From contig CAJNDS010002644.1 of assembly GCA_905221605.1 (NCBI GenBank), positions 100,001 to 164,000 on the forward strand: a DNA stretch of 64,000 bases, given 5' to 3'. The translations under genes were made by a program, and so were the position numbers. The notes beneath the pieces are model-generated. The model did not search any database. It was not told where the DNA came from and saw only the letters and a list, made by a program, of their open reading frames with translations. The stretch is from Symbiodinium natans. Lineage: Eukaryota > Sar > Dinophyceae > Suessiales > Symbiodiniaceae. How positions within the stretch are numbered: position 1 is the stretch's first letter; every line of letters starts with the position of its first letter. This document shows, one piece after another, positions 28,282 to 38,850 of this stretch.

Positions 28282-31056
28282 TACGTTTATACCTCACATT
28301 GCCCCCGCCAGGGTTGCCCCCGCCAGGGTTGCCCCTGCCAGGGTTGCCCCCGCCAGGGTTGCCCCCGTCAGGGTTGCCCCCACCAGGGTTGCCCCACCAG
28401 GGTTGCCCCCGCCAGGGTTGCCCCCGCCACCGCCAGCCCGCCAGGGTTGCCCGCCAGGGTTGCCCCCTGCAGGGAGCCAATGTTGCCCCCGCCGGGTTGC
28501 CCCCACCAGGGTTGCTCCTTGTCAGGGTTGCCCCCACCAGGGTTGCTCCCGCCAGGGTTGCCCCCGCCAGGGTTGCCCCCGCCAGGGTTGCCCCTGCCAG
28601 GATTGCCCCCACCAGGATTGCCCCCGCCAGGCTTGCCCCCGCCAGCCGACTAGGCCCCCTCAGGTTGCCCCCCAGAATTGCCCTTGCCGCTTAGTCATTT
28701 TTGTCTATGAAGGGCGACTCCAGACATATATACATGTGACAGGGTTGCCGCCAGCCTACTTGGGTTGGTCGCCGGAATTGGCCTCGCCTATTCAGGCTTC
28801 TCGCCCTGCCAAAGTTCTCCATTAGTGGCCCCCGCCAGCTCCTTTGAGACATATGTGTATGTATGTGTATATATGTATATATACACATACGTTTATACCT
28901 CACATTGCCCCCGCCAGGGTTGCCCCCGCCAGGGTTGCCCCCGCCAGGGTTGCCCCCGCCAGGGTTGCCCCCGCCAGGGTTGCCCCCGTCAGGGTTGCCC
29001 CAGGGTTGCCCCCGCCAGGGTTGCCCCCGCCAGGGTTGCCCCCGCCAGGTTGCCCCCGCCAGGGTTGCCCCCGCCAGGGTTGCCTCGCCAGGGTTGCCCC
29101 CGCCAGGGTTGCCCTGGCCCCACCAGGGTTGCCCCCGCCAGGGGTGTTTTTTTCAGAAACCAATGTTGCCCCCACCTGCCCTGCCCCCACCAGGTTGCCC
29201 CCACCAGGGTTGAGGGAGCCAATGTTGCCCCCGCCGGGTTGCCCCTGCCAGGGTTGCCCCCCCACCAGGGTTGCCGCGGTTGCCCCCACCGAAGTTGCCC
29301 CCCACCACAAAGGGTTGGTTTCGCCAGGGTTGCGGTTGCCCACGCCAGGGTTGCCCCACCAAATTTGCCCCCGCCAGGGTTGGGCCCCGGCAGGGTTGCT
29401 TTTTCAGGGAGCCAATGTTGCCCCCGCCGGGTTGCCTTCAGCAGGGTTGCTCTGTCGGGTTGCCCCCACCAGGGTTGCTCCTGCCAGGGTTGCCCCCAGG
29501 GTTGCCCCGCCAGGGTTGCCCCGGCCACGGTTGCGCCCGCCAGGGTTGCCCCCGCCAGGGTTGCCCGGTTAGGGTTGTCCCCGCCACCCCGCCAGGGTTG
29601 CCCGCCAGGGTTGCCCGCCAGGTTGGCCCCGCCAGGGTTGCCCCCGCCAGGGTTCCCCCCCACCTCGCCAGGGTTGCCCCCCCGCCAGGGTTGCCCTGGC
29701 AGGGTTGCCCCCACCATTTTGCCAGGGTTGCCCGCCAGGGTTGCCCCATGGGTTGCTCGCGGGGGCCACTAATGGAGAACTTTGGCAGGGCGAGAAGCCT
29801 GAATAGGCGAGGCCAATTCCGGCGACCAACCCAAGTAGGCTGGCGGCAACCCCTGTCACATGTATATATGTCTGGAGTCGCCCTTCATAGACAAAAATGA
29901 CTAAGCGGCAAGGGCAATTCTGGGGGGCAACCTGAGGGGGCCTAGTCGGCTGGCGGGGGCAAGCCTGGCGGGGGCAATCCTGGTGGGGGCAATCCTGGCA
30001 GGGGCAACCCTGGCGGGGGCAACCCTGGCGGGGGCAACCCTGGCGGGAGCAACCCTGGTGGGGGCAACCCTGTCTCCTTTGAGACATATGTGTATGTATG
30101 TGTATATATGTATATATACACATACGTTTATACCTCACATTGCCCCCGCCAGGGTTGCCCCCGCCAGGGTTGCCCCCGCCAGGGTTGCCCTCTGTCAGGG
30201 TTGCCCCCGTCGTTGCCCCCGCCAGAGTTGCCCCCGCCAGGGTTGCCCCCGCCAGGGTTGCCCCCGCCAGGGTTGCCTCGCCAGGGTTGCCCCCGCCAGG
30301 GTTGCCCTGGCCCCACCAGGGTTGCCCCCGCCAGGGGTGTTTTTTTCAGAAACCAATGTTGCCCCCACCTGCCCTGCCCCCACCAGGTTGCCCCCACCAG
30401 GGTTGAGGGAGCCAATGTTGCCCCCGCCGGGTTGCCCCTGCCAGGGTTGCCCCCCCACCAGGGTTGCCGCGGTTGCCCCCACCGAAGTTGCCCCCCCACC
30501 ACAAAGGGTTGGTTTCGCCAGGGTTGCGGTTGCCCCCGCCAGGGTTGCCCCACCAAATTTGCCCCCGCCAGGGTTGGGCCCCGGCAGGGTTGCTTTTTCA
30601 GGGAGCCAATGTTGCCCCCGCCGGGTTGCCTTCAGCAGGGTTGCTCTGGCGGGTTGCCCCCACCAGGGTTGCTCCTGCCAGGGTTGCCCCCAGGGTTGCC
30701 CCCGCCAGGGTTGCCCCGGCCACGGTTGCGCCCGCCAGGGTTGCCCCCGCCAGGGTTGCCCGGTTAGGGTTGTCCCCGCCACCCCGCCAGGGTTGCCCGC
30801 CAGGGTTGCCCGCCAGGTTGGCCCCGCCAGGGTTGCCCCCGCCAGGGTTCCCCCCACCTCGCCAGGGTTGCCCCCCCGCCAGGGTTGCCCTGGCAGGGTT
30901 GCCCCCACCGGGTTGCCAGGTTGCCCGCCAGGGTTGCCCCATTGGGTTGCCGCGGTTGCCCCTAGCAGGGTTGCCCCCGCCAGGGTTGCCCCCGCCAGGG
31001 TTGCCCCCGCCAGGGTTGCCCCCGCCAGGGTTGCCCCGAGGTTTGCCCCCGCCAGT
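27605..31056. repeat. 15-bp GC-rich minisatellite (GCCAGGGTTGCCCCC)n
   Basis: Tandem copies of GCCAGGGTTGCCCCC with 12- to 16-bp variants fill the region apart from a few unique spacers. All six frames are largely open because the unit has no stop codons. The plus strand gives RVAPA or PPPGL repeats, the minus strand LAGAT, GGGNP or RGQPW. No start, splice or codon signal favours one frame, so I treat it as a minisatellite. It includes three A/T-rich spacers (28234-28300, 28850-28905, 30085-30145). Confidence 0.9.
28074..30940. repeat. Direct and inverted duplications within the minisatellite
   Basis: A unique 160-bp spacer (starting CTTAGTCATTTTTGTCTATG) occurs at 28074-28231 and 28687-28848 on the plus strand and inverted at 29759-29907. 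The inverted copy extends to about 30070. The block 28850-29745 is repeated directly at 30081-30940 with small indels, including the A/T-rich spacer and the TTTTTTTCAGAAACCAATG landmark. Confidence 0.85.
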
Positions 31057-31414
31057 TTTCATATTTTTAAGCTACATTTTCTATCTTCTAATATTCCTTA
31101 AGGAATCCCACTAATAATAGAATAGCATTTTTCCGTTCATTATTAGTAAAGGTTTCTATGGAAAGATATTAATTCTCTATCTATATCTTCTTCAAATTCA
31201 TTTCGGCTTCTCTTCTTTCTCACATCCAGATAATGCATTAGAAGCATGTGGATTACTTACTCCTTTACATATCGTACCTGAATGGTATTTCTTATGCCAA
31301 TATGCTATGTTAAAAGCTGTACCAAATAAAAATGCAGGATTCATTATCTTATTTACTTCTATATTCATCCTATTTTACTTTATGAGAAGTCTTTCAATGT
31401 CATTCTATTTTTAA
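31057..31414 (+). pseudogene. cob: Mitochondrial cytochrome b 3' fragment (NUMT-like)
   Basis: An A/T-rich island in GC-rich repeats. The frame from about 31121 to the TAA at 31412 reads HPDNALEACGLLTPLHIVPE then WYFLCQYAMLKAVPNKNAGF and a hydrophobic tail. The PEWY quinol-oxidation-site motif (31277-31288) identifies cytochrome b of complex III. Upstream the match continues in other frames (LHFLSSNIP in frame 1, then NPTNNRIAF in frame 3), so at least two small indels break it. Only the C-terminal part is present. Dinoflagellate mitochondrial genomes are fragmented and cob fragments are common there, but the flanks here are nuclear-type minisatellite, so a nuclear insertion, or a chimeric assembly, is more likely than organellar DNA. 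Confidence 0.88.
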
Positions 31415-31582
31415 GTTAAGACGTCCAGTAGATTTAATGGTTTCTATCGCAACGCCGGGTTGCCCAGTTTTACCCCTGCCAGGGTTGCCCCCACCAGGCC
31501 TGGTCCCCACCAGCGTTGCCCAGGGTTGCCACCGAGTTAGGGTTGCCCTTGGCAGGGTTCCACACCTCCTCACGTCGCCTAC
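31415..31582. other. Junction of cob fragment with minisatellite remnant
   Basis: About 25 bp of A/T-rich sequence follows the cob stop and may also be mitochondrial. Then GGTTGCCC units resume in degenerate form. Confidence 0.5.
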
Positions 31583-31672
31583 TCAGGAATTGCGCACCTT
31601 CTCTGCGACGGCCTCGGCCTCCTCGCGCGCTGGCAAGGCTTCGTCGTCCTTCTCTATGAAGTGTTGTTTTGT
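31583..31672 (-). CDS. Terminal exon candidate, charged protein
   Basis: Minus-strand frame QHFIEKDDEALPAREEAEAV then AEKVRNS and TGA. Strongly charged, helix-prone, unlike the surrounding repeats. An acceptor near 31676 is possible. No family recognised. Confidence 0.42.
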   Translation of the reverse strand, partial: TKQHFIEKDDEALPAREEAEAVAEKVRNS

Positions 31673-32270
31673 TGCTGAGCAGGGCTTCTTGTGCCATATG
31701 GGCCCCAGATGCGGGAAGGGCCCTTGCCCGTGCCGGGGTTGCCCCCGCCAGCGGGGTTGCCCCCACCAGGGCTGCCCTTGCGTTGCCCTTGCTATTGCCA
31801 GGGTTGCCCCCGCCACGCCCCGCCATGGTCGCCGCCCGCCAGGGTTGCCCCTCGCCGGCCCTTGCGCGACCCCGGTCGGTGGGGAGGCCGGGCCCAAGAC
31901 GTGCGACCCCAGCATAGGAGGTCCTGTCAACAAAGACCAAGCTGGGCCAGAGAAGGCCTTGCGCCAGCGGGTGGCCGGGCCTTCCGCGCTTGGCCCTCGC
32001 CATTCTGCCATATGAATGAGCTTGGGTCCGGAATTGGGCTTGAGGGTGTCTTAAACGCAGTATGGGTGAAACAACAGATTGTCCCGCTCCCTGCGTCCCA
32101 CCCCGGCCAGCGGGGAGACTCGAGGTGTAAGCCCCCTTGATAGGGGGCTGTGGAGGGTAGACCGCTCTAAACCCGAAAAAGGCGGTAGTTTGGGTGGTTG
32201 GGGTGGGATCCGCTGCACCGAGGTGGCCCGACCCGCCCCTGGCGCGGGTCGGGACCGCGGCACTTTGGAA
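31673..32270. other. GC-rich unassigned sequence
   Basis: Contains minisatellite-like GGGTTGCCCC units to about 31850, then GC-rich single-copy DNA with overlapping open frames on both strands. No motif supports a particular gene. Confidence 0.35.
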
Positions 32271-32271
32271 C

Positions 32272-32830
32272 ACCCTAAACCCTAAACCCTATACCCTAAA
32301 CCCTAAACCCTAAACCCTAAACCCCAAAGACCCCCCTACTCCAAGTTTCTTGGGCAGAGTACAGGAAGTCGGGGGCCTCTACCCACCGACGGAAGGTTGT
32401 TGAGTGCCTAGAGCCCGGATAGCCAGCGAAACCCCGACCCTAAACCCTAAACCCTAAACCCTAAACCCTAAACCCTAAACCCGAAATTGTAAACCCTAAA
32501 CCCTAAACGGGAATCCCACTATTTGGGGGTCTATATTGGGGGGGGGGTCCAATATTTTCGTAAGGTCCCCAAGGCTAAATCTCCTGGCCTTAGAGCCTTA
32601 CTTGAACCTTCATGCCAAACCCTTCACACATTACATCCTAAACCCTACCGAAACCTTAAACCCTAAACCCTAAACCCTAAACACAAAACCCGTTCAAGCG
32701 CTTCGGGGGCCCTGGCAGCAGACAGCCTCAAGCGGCCACCCAGTTGGTGGCACCTCGAGGCTGGGTGTAGGGTTTAGGGTTTAGGGTTCAGGGTTTAGGG
32801 TTTAGGGTTTAGAGGTTCAGGGTTTGGGCC
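32272..32830. repeat. Several telomeric blocks
   Basis: CCCTAAA at 32272-32325, 32440-32510 and 32660-32685; TTTAGGG at 32767-32815. A G tract (32539-32548) and unassigned DNA lie between. Confidence 0.85.
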
Positions 32831-32969
32831 GTTTTGGGGTCTAGGGTGCCGGGTTTAGGGATGTTCAGTGTGTAGGGTTTACGGCTTTTGGCTTAAGTTG
32901 CTTGGGATTCAAGCTTGAGGTTGTTGGTCTTACTGGTGCTGGAGGTAGGGAGGGAGGATAAAGGTATAC

Positions 32970-33070
32970 GAATATAGGGGGACCCTTAAAATCGACCGCC
33001 AAATAGTAGGATCCCCTCATAAAGAGGACCTCAATAAGGTACCCCGATTATCGTAGGGCCCCATATGTTG
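32970..33070. mobile_element. Family F dispersed element
   Basis: GGGGGACCCTTAAAATCGAC, CAAATAGTAGGATCCCC, GACCTCAATAAGGTACCCCG and ATTATCGTAGGGCCCCATAT, in the same order as at 53556-53640. Confidence 0.7.
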
Positions 33071-33092
33071 GGATGTCATGAGGATTATCGGA

Positions 33093-33192
33093 ATTCTCCT
33101 CCGCTTCGGCGCCAGCAAGTCGCAGCATTCGGGGGCTTGAGTCATTGCTGACAGGCCGGAGCTTGCAGACATTGCGCCGCTCCACTCCGAAA
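33093..33192 (+). CDS. Possible exon, unknown protein
   Basis: Open frame SSASAPASRSIRGLESLLTG then RSLQTLRRSTPKSP. Ser/Arg-rich. No clear splice sites or domain. Confidence 0.3.
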
Positions 33193-33685
33193 AGCCCTAA
33201 TTTTATAAACCCTAAACCCTAAACCACAATTAAACCCTACACCCTAAACCCTACACTCTTAGTAGTGTGGGTAAGGCTGACAGCTACGGTGAGCAGCTAC
33301 AGTACAGACTGGATCCTGAGCAACAGAACCAGGAAGACACGCCTCCAAGAGCCTGTAGGGCTTCGTAGTACCGCAAACCTAGAAACCTTCTTTAAAAACT
33401 AAACCCCTTATTCCCTGAAGCACCAAAACCCAAACCTAGAAACCCTGAGCACTAAACCATCATATCCTAAAGCACAAAATCCCTAACCCTTAGGCTCAAA
33501 ATGGCCCAAAAACCTTTCATAATGAGGCCTTCGGGCCTAAAGACCTCAAAATACCAGTCCTTGGAGCCCTAGGGTAATACCCTGATACCCTAAACCCTAA
33601 ACCCTAAACCCTGAACCCGAAACCCTAAACCCGAAACCCAAACAACCTTTATACCCTCATACCCTAGAGCCTGAAACCCTAAAAG

Positions 33686-33763
33686 CGTGGCCTCATCGCA
33701 AGGCTCGTTGCCATGGCCGTGAAGGCGCGGGAACCCCGAATCCAAAACCCTGAAGGGCTCGGG
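33686..33763 (+). CDS. Exon with telomeric donor, unknown protein
   Basis: Reads RGLIARLVAMAVKAREPRIQ then NPEGLG and ends GGG|GTTTAGGG at the first unit of a telomeric array. The acceptor (CTAAAAG) is also telomere-like. Confidence 0.45.
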
Positions 33764-33965
33764 GTTTAGGGTTTAGGGTTTAGGGTTTAGGGTTTAGGGT
33801 TTAGGGTTTAAGGTTTAGGGTTTAGGGTTTCAGGATTTCGGGTCGGGGTGTCATATAGGGGTCGGAATAATTACCAAGAATCTTCCCTTCTGGTCGCTGT
33901 GTAATTCTACGATAATAACCCCCCCAAAACCCTTTTCTAGTTATTCAGGCCCCTATTTTCTGGTC
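33764..33965. repeat. TTTAGGG array followed by family G element
   Basis: TTTAGGG units at 33764-33835. Then 33850-33965 carries GGGGTCGGAATAATTACCAA and GTTATTCAGGCCCCTAT, the inverted ends of family G. Confidence 0.7.
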
Positions 33966-34139
33966 ATCAACCTACGTTGGAGGCTGAAGGATTTCGTTGG
34001 GGGCGTAATATCAGGATGACGAAGGATTCTGCTGCCCAAAAACGTGTGAAATAAGCTTGCTTGCTACTGACTCGACTGGCAAGTTCGATTTTCAGAGAGC
34101 AACGGATGCCGCTAAGGGACAAACAAGGAGAACCTCTGG

Positions 34140-34560
34140 AAATGAACCCTAAACCCTAAACCCTAAACCCTAAACCCTAAACCCTAAACCCTAAACCCTA
34201 AACCCTAAACCCTACACTCTTTGCCCCAAAAAAAAGGGACCCTTCAATTTCACCCTACAGCAAGCCCAGGGGCCTTGCACGGGTCCTTCCCGTAGTCCTA
34301 AACCCTAAACCCTAAACCCTAAACCCTAAACCTTAAACCCCAAACCCGAAACCCTAATTCCCTTTAGGGCTTCAGGTTGAGGGCTCAGGGACGTTTCTCT
34401 GCCAGGCCGCCCAGCCATGCTGGGAAAGCATCCCTCCAGCCCCGAAAACCCTGAGGTTTAGGGTTTAGGGTCTAGGGTCTAGGGTCTCGGGTCTAGGGTC
34501 TAGGGTCTAGGGTCTAGGGTTTAGGGTTTAGGGTTTAGGGTTTAGGGTTTAGGGGCGGGT
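34140..34560. repeat. Three telomeric blocks
   Basis: CCCTAAA at 34144-34215 and 34298-34350, then GGGTCTA variants passing into TTTAGGG at 34453-34553. A possible plus-strand exon AAQPCWESIPPAPKTLR (34403-34454) ends GAG|GTTTAGGG. Confidence 0.85.
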
Positions 34561-34796
34561 TAGAGCTTGCATCCCTAAACCCGACACCCTTGAAAAAACC
34601 TACCCACCAAGCTCCAAAAACCCACGAAGCTGGGGCCCCAAAACCCTAGGTTTTGCATTTAGGGTTTAGGGTGAGGGCTCCGACCTTAGGGTTGAAGGAA
34701 CCACGAAGCCATCCCCTACCACCAAGGTCCCTCCATGCCGTCCGGGTCTAGTTACTAGTTGCGTTATCCACCCTGAGCCCTAAAGCAACTCGACCC

Positions 34797-34895
34797 AAGA
34801 GTAGCCAAGGTTTAAAAAAGGTTCTCCTTGTGTTTTACAGGGGATTATAAGGGACCCTAAACCCTAAAACAAGGGAATAAGGGCCCACCCCGGGC
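34797..34895. mobile_element. Family A introner-like element
   Basis: AAGAGTAGCCAAGGTTTAAA, GGGGATTATAAGGGACC and GGGAATAAGGGCCCACCCC match the other family A copies. Confidence 0.7.
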
Positions 34896-35009
34896 ACTCT
34901 TCGTGACTGGCTGCGCAATTCGCAACGTTCTGTGGGTGAGACGTGAACTGAACTTGCCATTCGCTCGTGCACATGATCTAGGATGGCCCTTAAAACCCTG
35001 TGAAAAATA

Positions 35010-35510
35010 TTCCTACATATGATCCTCCTAAACACAATACGGGAAAACATAAAAAAATCTCAAGGGCCAACCTAGTGATACGTCGATTCCGAGCCACGGC
35101 CTTGCGGGCACTTGTTGTGCACCGCAGCACCACACTCAGGCCAAACGATACTCTTATTTACACGTTGCCGGATCATTCCCGGCAATTGACCATCAAGGAA
35201 AACTCCTGCAGCTTTCCGCTGCAGACTGTGGCTAGAATCTGCTGGGAGTCTTGTAACTACTTGACAGCCGACAATATAGCAGTTTGAGTCGGAGCATCGG
35301 GTTTGAAATGGGGTTTTAGATGCTGTGCATCTGCTCATTGATCCAGCCCTTCCTTTAAAACATCTAGCGAACTTCAAGGAAGATCTCTGCAGCGGATCAG
35401 TGCGGAAGATGCACTTAGCTGCTGAAGGGCTATTTTGTTGTTTACTAAGATGGCCCTTAAAGGGAACATATAAAATATCCCAGGGCCTACCTAGTTTACT
35501 TACTGGGTAT
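35010..35510 (-). CDS. Possible exon between two family C elements
   Basis: Family C copies at 35010-35075 and 35447-35510 flank about 365 bp that are open on the minus strand (AKCIFRTDPLQRSSLKFARC through VNKSIVWPECGAAVHNKCPQ) and partly open on the plus strand. Six or more cysteines in the minus frame suggest a secreted or zinc-binding protein, but no known pattern is clear and the strand is uncertain. Confidence 0.35.
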
Positions 35511-35689
35511 GCTGGCCACAAACCCTAAACCCTAAACCCCGAACCCTAAACCCTAAACTATCCAGCACCTTCACGTCAGCATCCGCGGTGCCTGCCCGGG
35601 CAGCGTCTTCCTGCACTCAGGGCGACTGTGGAGCCAGGAGCGCTGAGGGTTCAGGAGATGAATTTCCAAAAACGGGTTTAGGGTTTAGG

Positions 35690-36560
35690 GTTTGGAGTTT
35701 AGGGTTTGAGGCTTATAGAAATTGATCGAAATTGTATAGGGTTTGCGTGCGGAGTTTTGTGCGGTTTCTCCTTTTGCTTTTGGCTGAAACAGGCTGATTT
35801 GGCGCAAAAAAGCTGAAGAAAAAAACACGGGCTTGTTCGGGTTTTTTCAAGCCCTCACCGGAAATCCCTAGGTTTTTGGCCTTAGATTTGGGCTTGTGAA
35901 AACTTAAGGGCTTCTGTAAGGCCGCCAAACTACCGACAATCCCTGCGTTTTTGCCTGTATTGAGAGTTTCTCAAGGCCTAAAATGGCCAAAAATCACAAA
36001 ACAACAATTGCTATTTCGGGGGTGTTCGAAGGCCGATTTTTTTGGCTTCCAAAATGGTCAAAAGTCAAAAGTCCCAAAAAGGCTCCTAAACTGGCGAAAA
36101 TCCCTATGTTTTGGCCATCATTGAGGATTTGTGAGCCCTAAATGGTCAAAACATGAAAACTTGCCAAAAGGCCGCCGAACTAGCAAAAATCCCTACGTTT
36201 TTGCCTTAACTGAGGATTTGTGAAAGCCGAAAAAGGTCAAAAATGAGTTCAATCACCCAAAGTATGCCAGGCGTGTTCAAGGCTGCTTAAACTTGGGCAT
36301 TTGGTTGGTGAAAACACAAATTGGTCAAAAACCACAAAAATTTGCCATTTGGGTGGTTTCCCGAGGCCGACGAACTAAGAACTGTCCCGGTATTTTGGTG
36401 CTGGATTCTGGATCACGGGTTTGTGACATGTTGCTTTGGCCCTAGATTGGGAGTTTGAAGAGGAGCAATATGGCCAAACATCACTGCTGTTGGTTGTTGT
36501 TCGGAAGGCACCATTGTGCTTGGTGAAGCTACTGTATACAATTTCGGTTTCTACAGGTCT
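35690..36560. repeat. A/T-rich island of imperfect about 100-bp repeats
   Basis: At least three diverged units share AAAATCCCTACGTTTTTGCC or its variants, TTGAGGATTTGTGA and AATGGTCAAAA (near 35940, 36105, 36190). Lower GC than the surroundings and without heptamers. No gene supported. Confidence 0.6.
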
Positions 36561-36711
36561 TGAGGGTTTAGGTTTAGGGTTTAGGGCTTAGTGGATAGTT
36601 TGCAGCCAGCTGCAGTAGCGGAAGGCAGAACCCCAAACCCTAAACCCTAAACCGCCTAAACCCTAAACCCTAACTCTAAGATTAGTTGTATTGTGGGTTT
36701 TTGATGTGGTC

Positions 36712-36820
36712 CCTTGCTTCATTCAAGGGTTCTGAAGTGTGGCCCTTGCGTTTTGCAGGGTATATGAGAGGCATAAGGGGTCCCCTTTGAAGGGCCCATA
36801 CTTAGGGACCCTGAAACCCT
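36712..36820. mobile_element. Family H element
   Basis: GGTCCCTTGCTTCATTCAAG, GGGTATATGAGAGGCATAAG and GAAGGGCCCATACTTAGGGA match 26293-26403. Confidence 0.65.
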
Positions 36821-37252
36821 AAACCCTAAACCCTAAACCCTAAAGCTGAAGGCGAGTAGTGGTAGACAGCGACATTCAGGCAACAACAGTAACAGTCCCA
36901 ACGCAAAGCAGCCCTTAGGTTTGCGGGCTGAGGGTGTAGAGGCGCTTTAAGCGGGAAGTTTAGTACCCTAAGCGCTTAACCCTAGGGTTTAGGGTTTAGG
37001 GTCTAGGGCTTAGGGTTTAGGACTGCGCCCTAAAGGGTTTAGGCTTTAGGGTTTCGGAACCTCATGAACAGCCAAAACACTGAAAGAGTACTAACACTCT
37101 AAACCCGAAGCCCTGAACCCCAACGGCTTGAGTTCGATCGTTTCAAAGTCGTCGGGGAGGGAACCTTTTGAACCCTCAGCCTCAAAACCCAACCAAAGAA
37201 AGTTTGAAACCCTTAAAGAGCCTTTAACAAAAAAGAACAAAGCACACGCAAA

Positions 37253-37253
<1 letters not shown>

Positions 37254-37287
<34 letters not shown>
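37254..37287. repeat. CA dinucleotide microsatellite
   Basis: About sixteen CA units. Confidence 0.97.
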
Positions 37288-37324
37288 GAAAGGCCTCATG
37301 CAAACCTCAAAACCCGGCCTCGCC

Positions 37325-37400
37325 GGGGACCAAAAGTCCATGTCATCGTCGAGCGGCCCCTGTTCCTGGCCGTCTGCGGCACAGGGCTTTCTGGGCTAGT
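37325..37400 (-). CDS. Exon after a family A introner, unknown protein
   Basis: Minus strand: acceptor TGTGCCGCAG, then DGQEQGPLDDDMDFWSPARP. Acidic. A family A element (37403-37501) lies immediately upstream in transcript direction. No family recognised. Confidence 0.45.
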
Positions 37401-37402
37401 CT

Positions 37403-37501
37403 GCCCAGTAACCAAGGCTGAAAAAGGGTGCCCTTTTTTGCTTAAAGGGGTTCATAAGGGAACCTGAACACCCCAAAAAGGGAATAAGGGTACTACTGGG
37501 C
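37403..37501. mobile_element. Family A introner-like element
   Basis: A complete 99-bp copy with perfect terminal inverted repeats GCCCAGTA/TACTGGGC, inner GGGTGCCCTTTTTTG palindrome and GGAATAAGGGTACTACTGGG end. This is the best type copy of the family. Confidence 0.85.
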
Positions 37502-37867
37502 ATCGTAGTGGGGGCAACAAATGCTTAGGAGCTTTAGGGCTTTTGGGATTAAGGAATTAGGGCAACAACAGCTTAGGGTTTTCACTAGGTTTTTACGGCT
37601 TTTGGGGGCTCTTGGGGCGTTTTCCGGTGAAGGGGTTATGGAGGTTTAGGTTTTGAGGGCTTCCCCTAAACTTGAACTCTAAGCCCTAAACTGCGGGTTT
37701 CAAGGGGTTCTGGAACTCTCCCTAAACCCTAAACCCTAAAGCCGAAACCCTCACCAACATGGGTCGACTAGAGCACCTGAGAACCTTGAAGCAAGTTTCG
37801 AAAGTGGCGCCACCAACTGCAGCAGCTGTTGGATAAAACCGCCCGAGCTAAACCGCGCAAAAAGCAA

Positions 37868-38012
37868 TAAACCCTAATCATGAAGTAACAAACACAAGGC
37901 TCGACATGAAGCACATAACCCTAAACCCTAAACCCTAAACCCTAAACCCTAAACCCTAAACCCTAATCATTAAGTAGCAAACACAAGGCTCGGCATGAAG
38001 CACATAACTGAA
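37868..38012. repeat. Telomeric array flanked by a 46-bp direct duplication
   Basis: AAACACAAGGCTCGACATGAAG-type sequence occurs at 37872-37917 and again at 37965-38010 with four differences. CCCTAAA units (37917-37964) lie exactly between the copies. Confidence 0.92.
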
Positions 38013-38121
38013 CTAAACCCCCCTGAACCCCAAAAAACCTACACCCCGTCCCCTCTAAACCCCCCCAAAAACCCCCAAAGCTCCCAAACCCCCTAAAAAT
38101 TCCTGAAGCCCCCCAAACCCC

Positions 38122-38255
38122 CCAAACCCCAAACCCCAAGCCCTAAGCCCTAAGCCCTAAGCCCTAAGCCCTAAGCCCTAAGCCCTAAGCCCTAAGCCCT
38201 AAGCCCTAAGCCCTAAGCACTAAACCCTAAACCCTAAACCCTAAACCCTAAACTC
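38122..38255 (-). repeat. Homogeneous (CCCTAAG)n variant array
   Basis: About thirteen CCCTAAG units pass into five CCCTAAA units. Confidence 0.95.
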
Positions 38256-38439
38256 CCCCAAGCCACAAAGCCGCCACAAAGACCCCCAGAGGTCCTTGGG
38301 TGTTCCAGGTGGCGAGTTGCTGGTCGCTTGCCTTGGGCTGAAATTCCCTACACTCAGGGTTTCGGGGTTTAGGGGTCTAAGGGGGGTTTAAAGAGGGGTT
38401 TAAAGGGGGGTCTAAGGGGGGTCTAAGGGGGGTCTAAAG

Positions 38440-38850
38440 GGGTGTAGGGTTTAGGGTTTAGGGTTTAGGGTTTAGGGTTTAGGGTTTAGGGTTGAGGGTT
38501 GAGGGTTGAGGGTTTAGGGTTGGGTTTCGAAGGGGGGGGTAGGGGTTTTGGGGGTTGAGGGGCTTTTGGGGGCCTAAACCTTTGACACCCCAAACCCTAA
38601 ACCCTAAACCCTAAACCCTAAACCCTAAACCCTAAACCCTAAACCCTAAACCCTAAACCCTAAACCCCAAACCCCGAACCCATTCTCAGCCACGGGACAC
38701 CACCTGTGCCGCGGCCGCCTCCTCGCGTGCGAAGAGGGCCTTGCTGGCCTCCGGGGCTGATTAGGGTTTAGGGTTTAGGGTTTAGGGTTCAGGGTTTAGG
38801 GTTTAGGGTTTAGGGTTTAGGGTTTAAGGTTTAAGGATAAGGGTTTGAGG
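38440..38850. repeat. Telomeric arrays flanking an exon
   Basis: TTTAGGG at 38447-38520, CCCTAAA at 38592-38670, TTTAGGG at 38762-38835. The exon at 38704-38756 lies between the last two. Confidence 0.9.
38704..38756 (-). CDS. Exon, Ala/Glu-rich helical protein
   Basis: Acceptor CCTAATCAG, then PEASKALFAREEAAAAQ, donor ACAG|GTGGTG. 53 nt, starts in phase 1 and ends in phase 0. Helix-prone. No family recognised. Confidence 0.52.

Noticed and set aside
28074-31056. Long proline/glycine-rich open frames on both strands as genes
   Set aside because: They arise because the 15-bp unit has no stop codon in any frame. No start, splice or codon signal supports translation.
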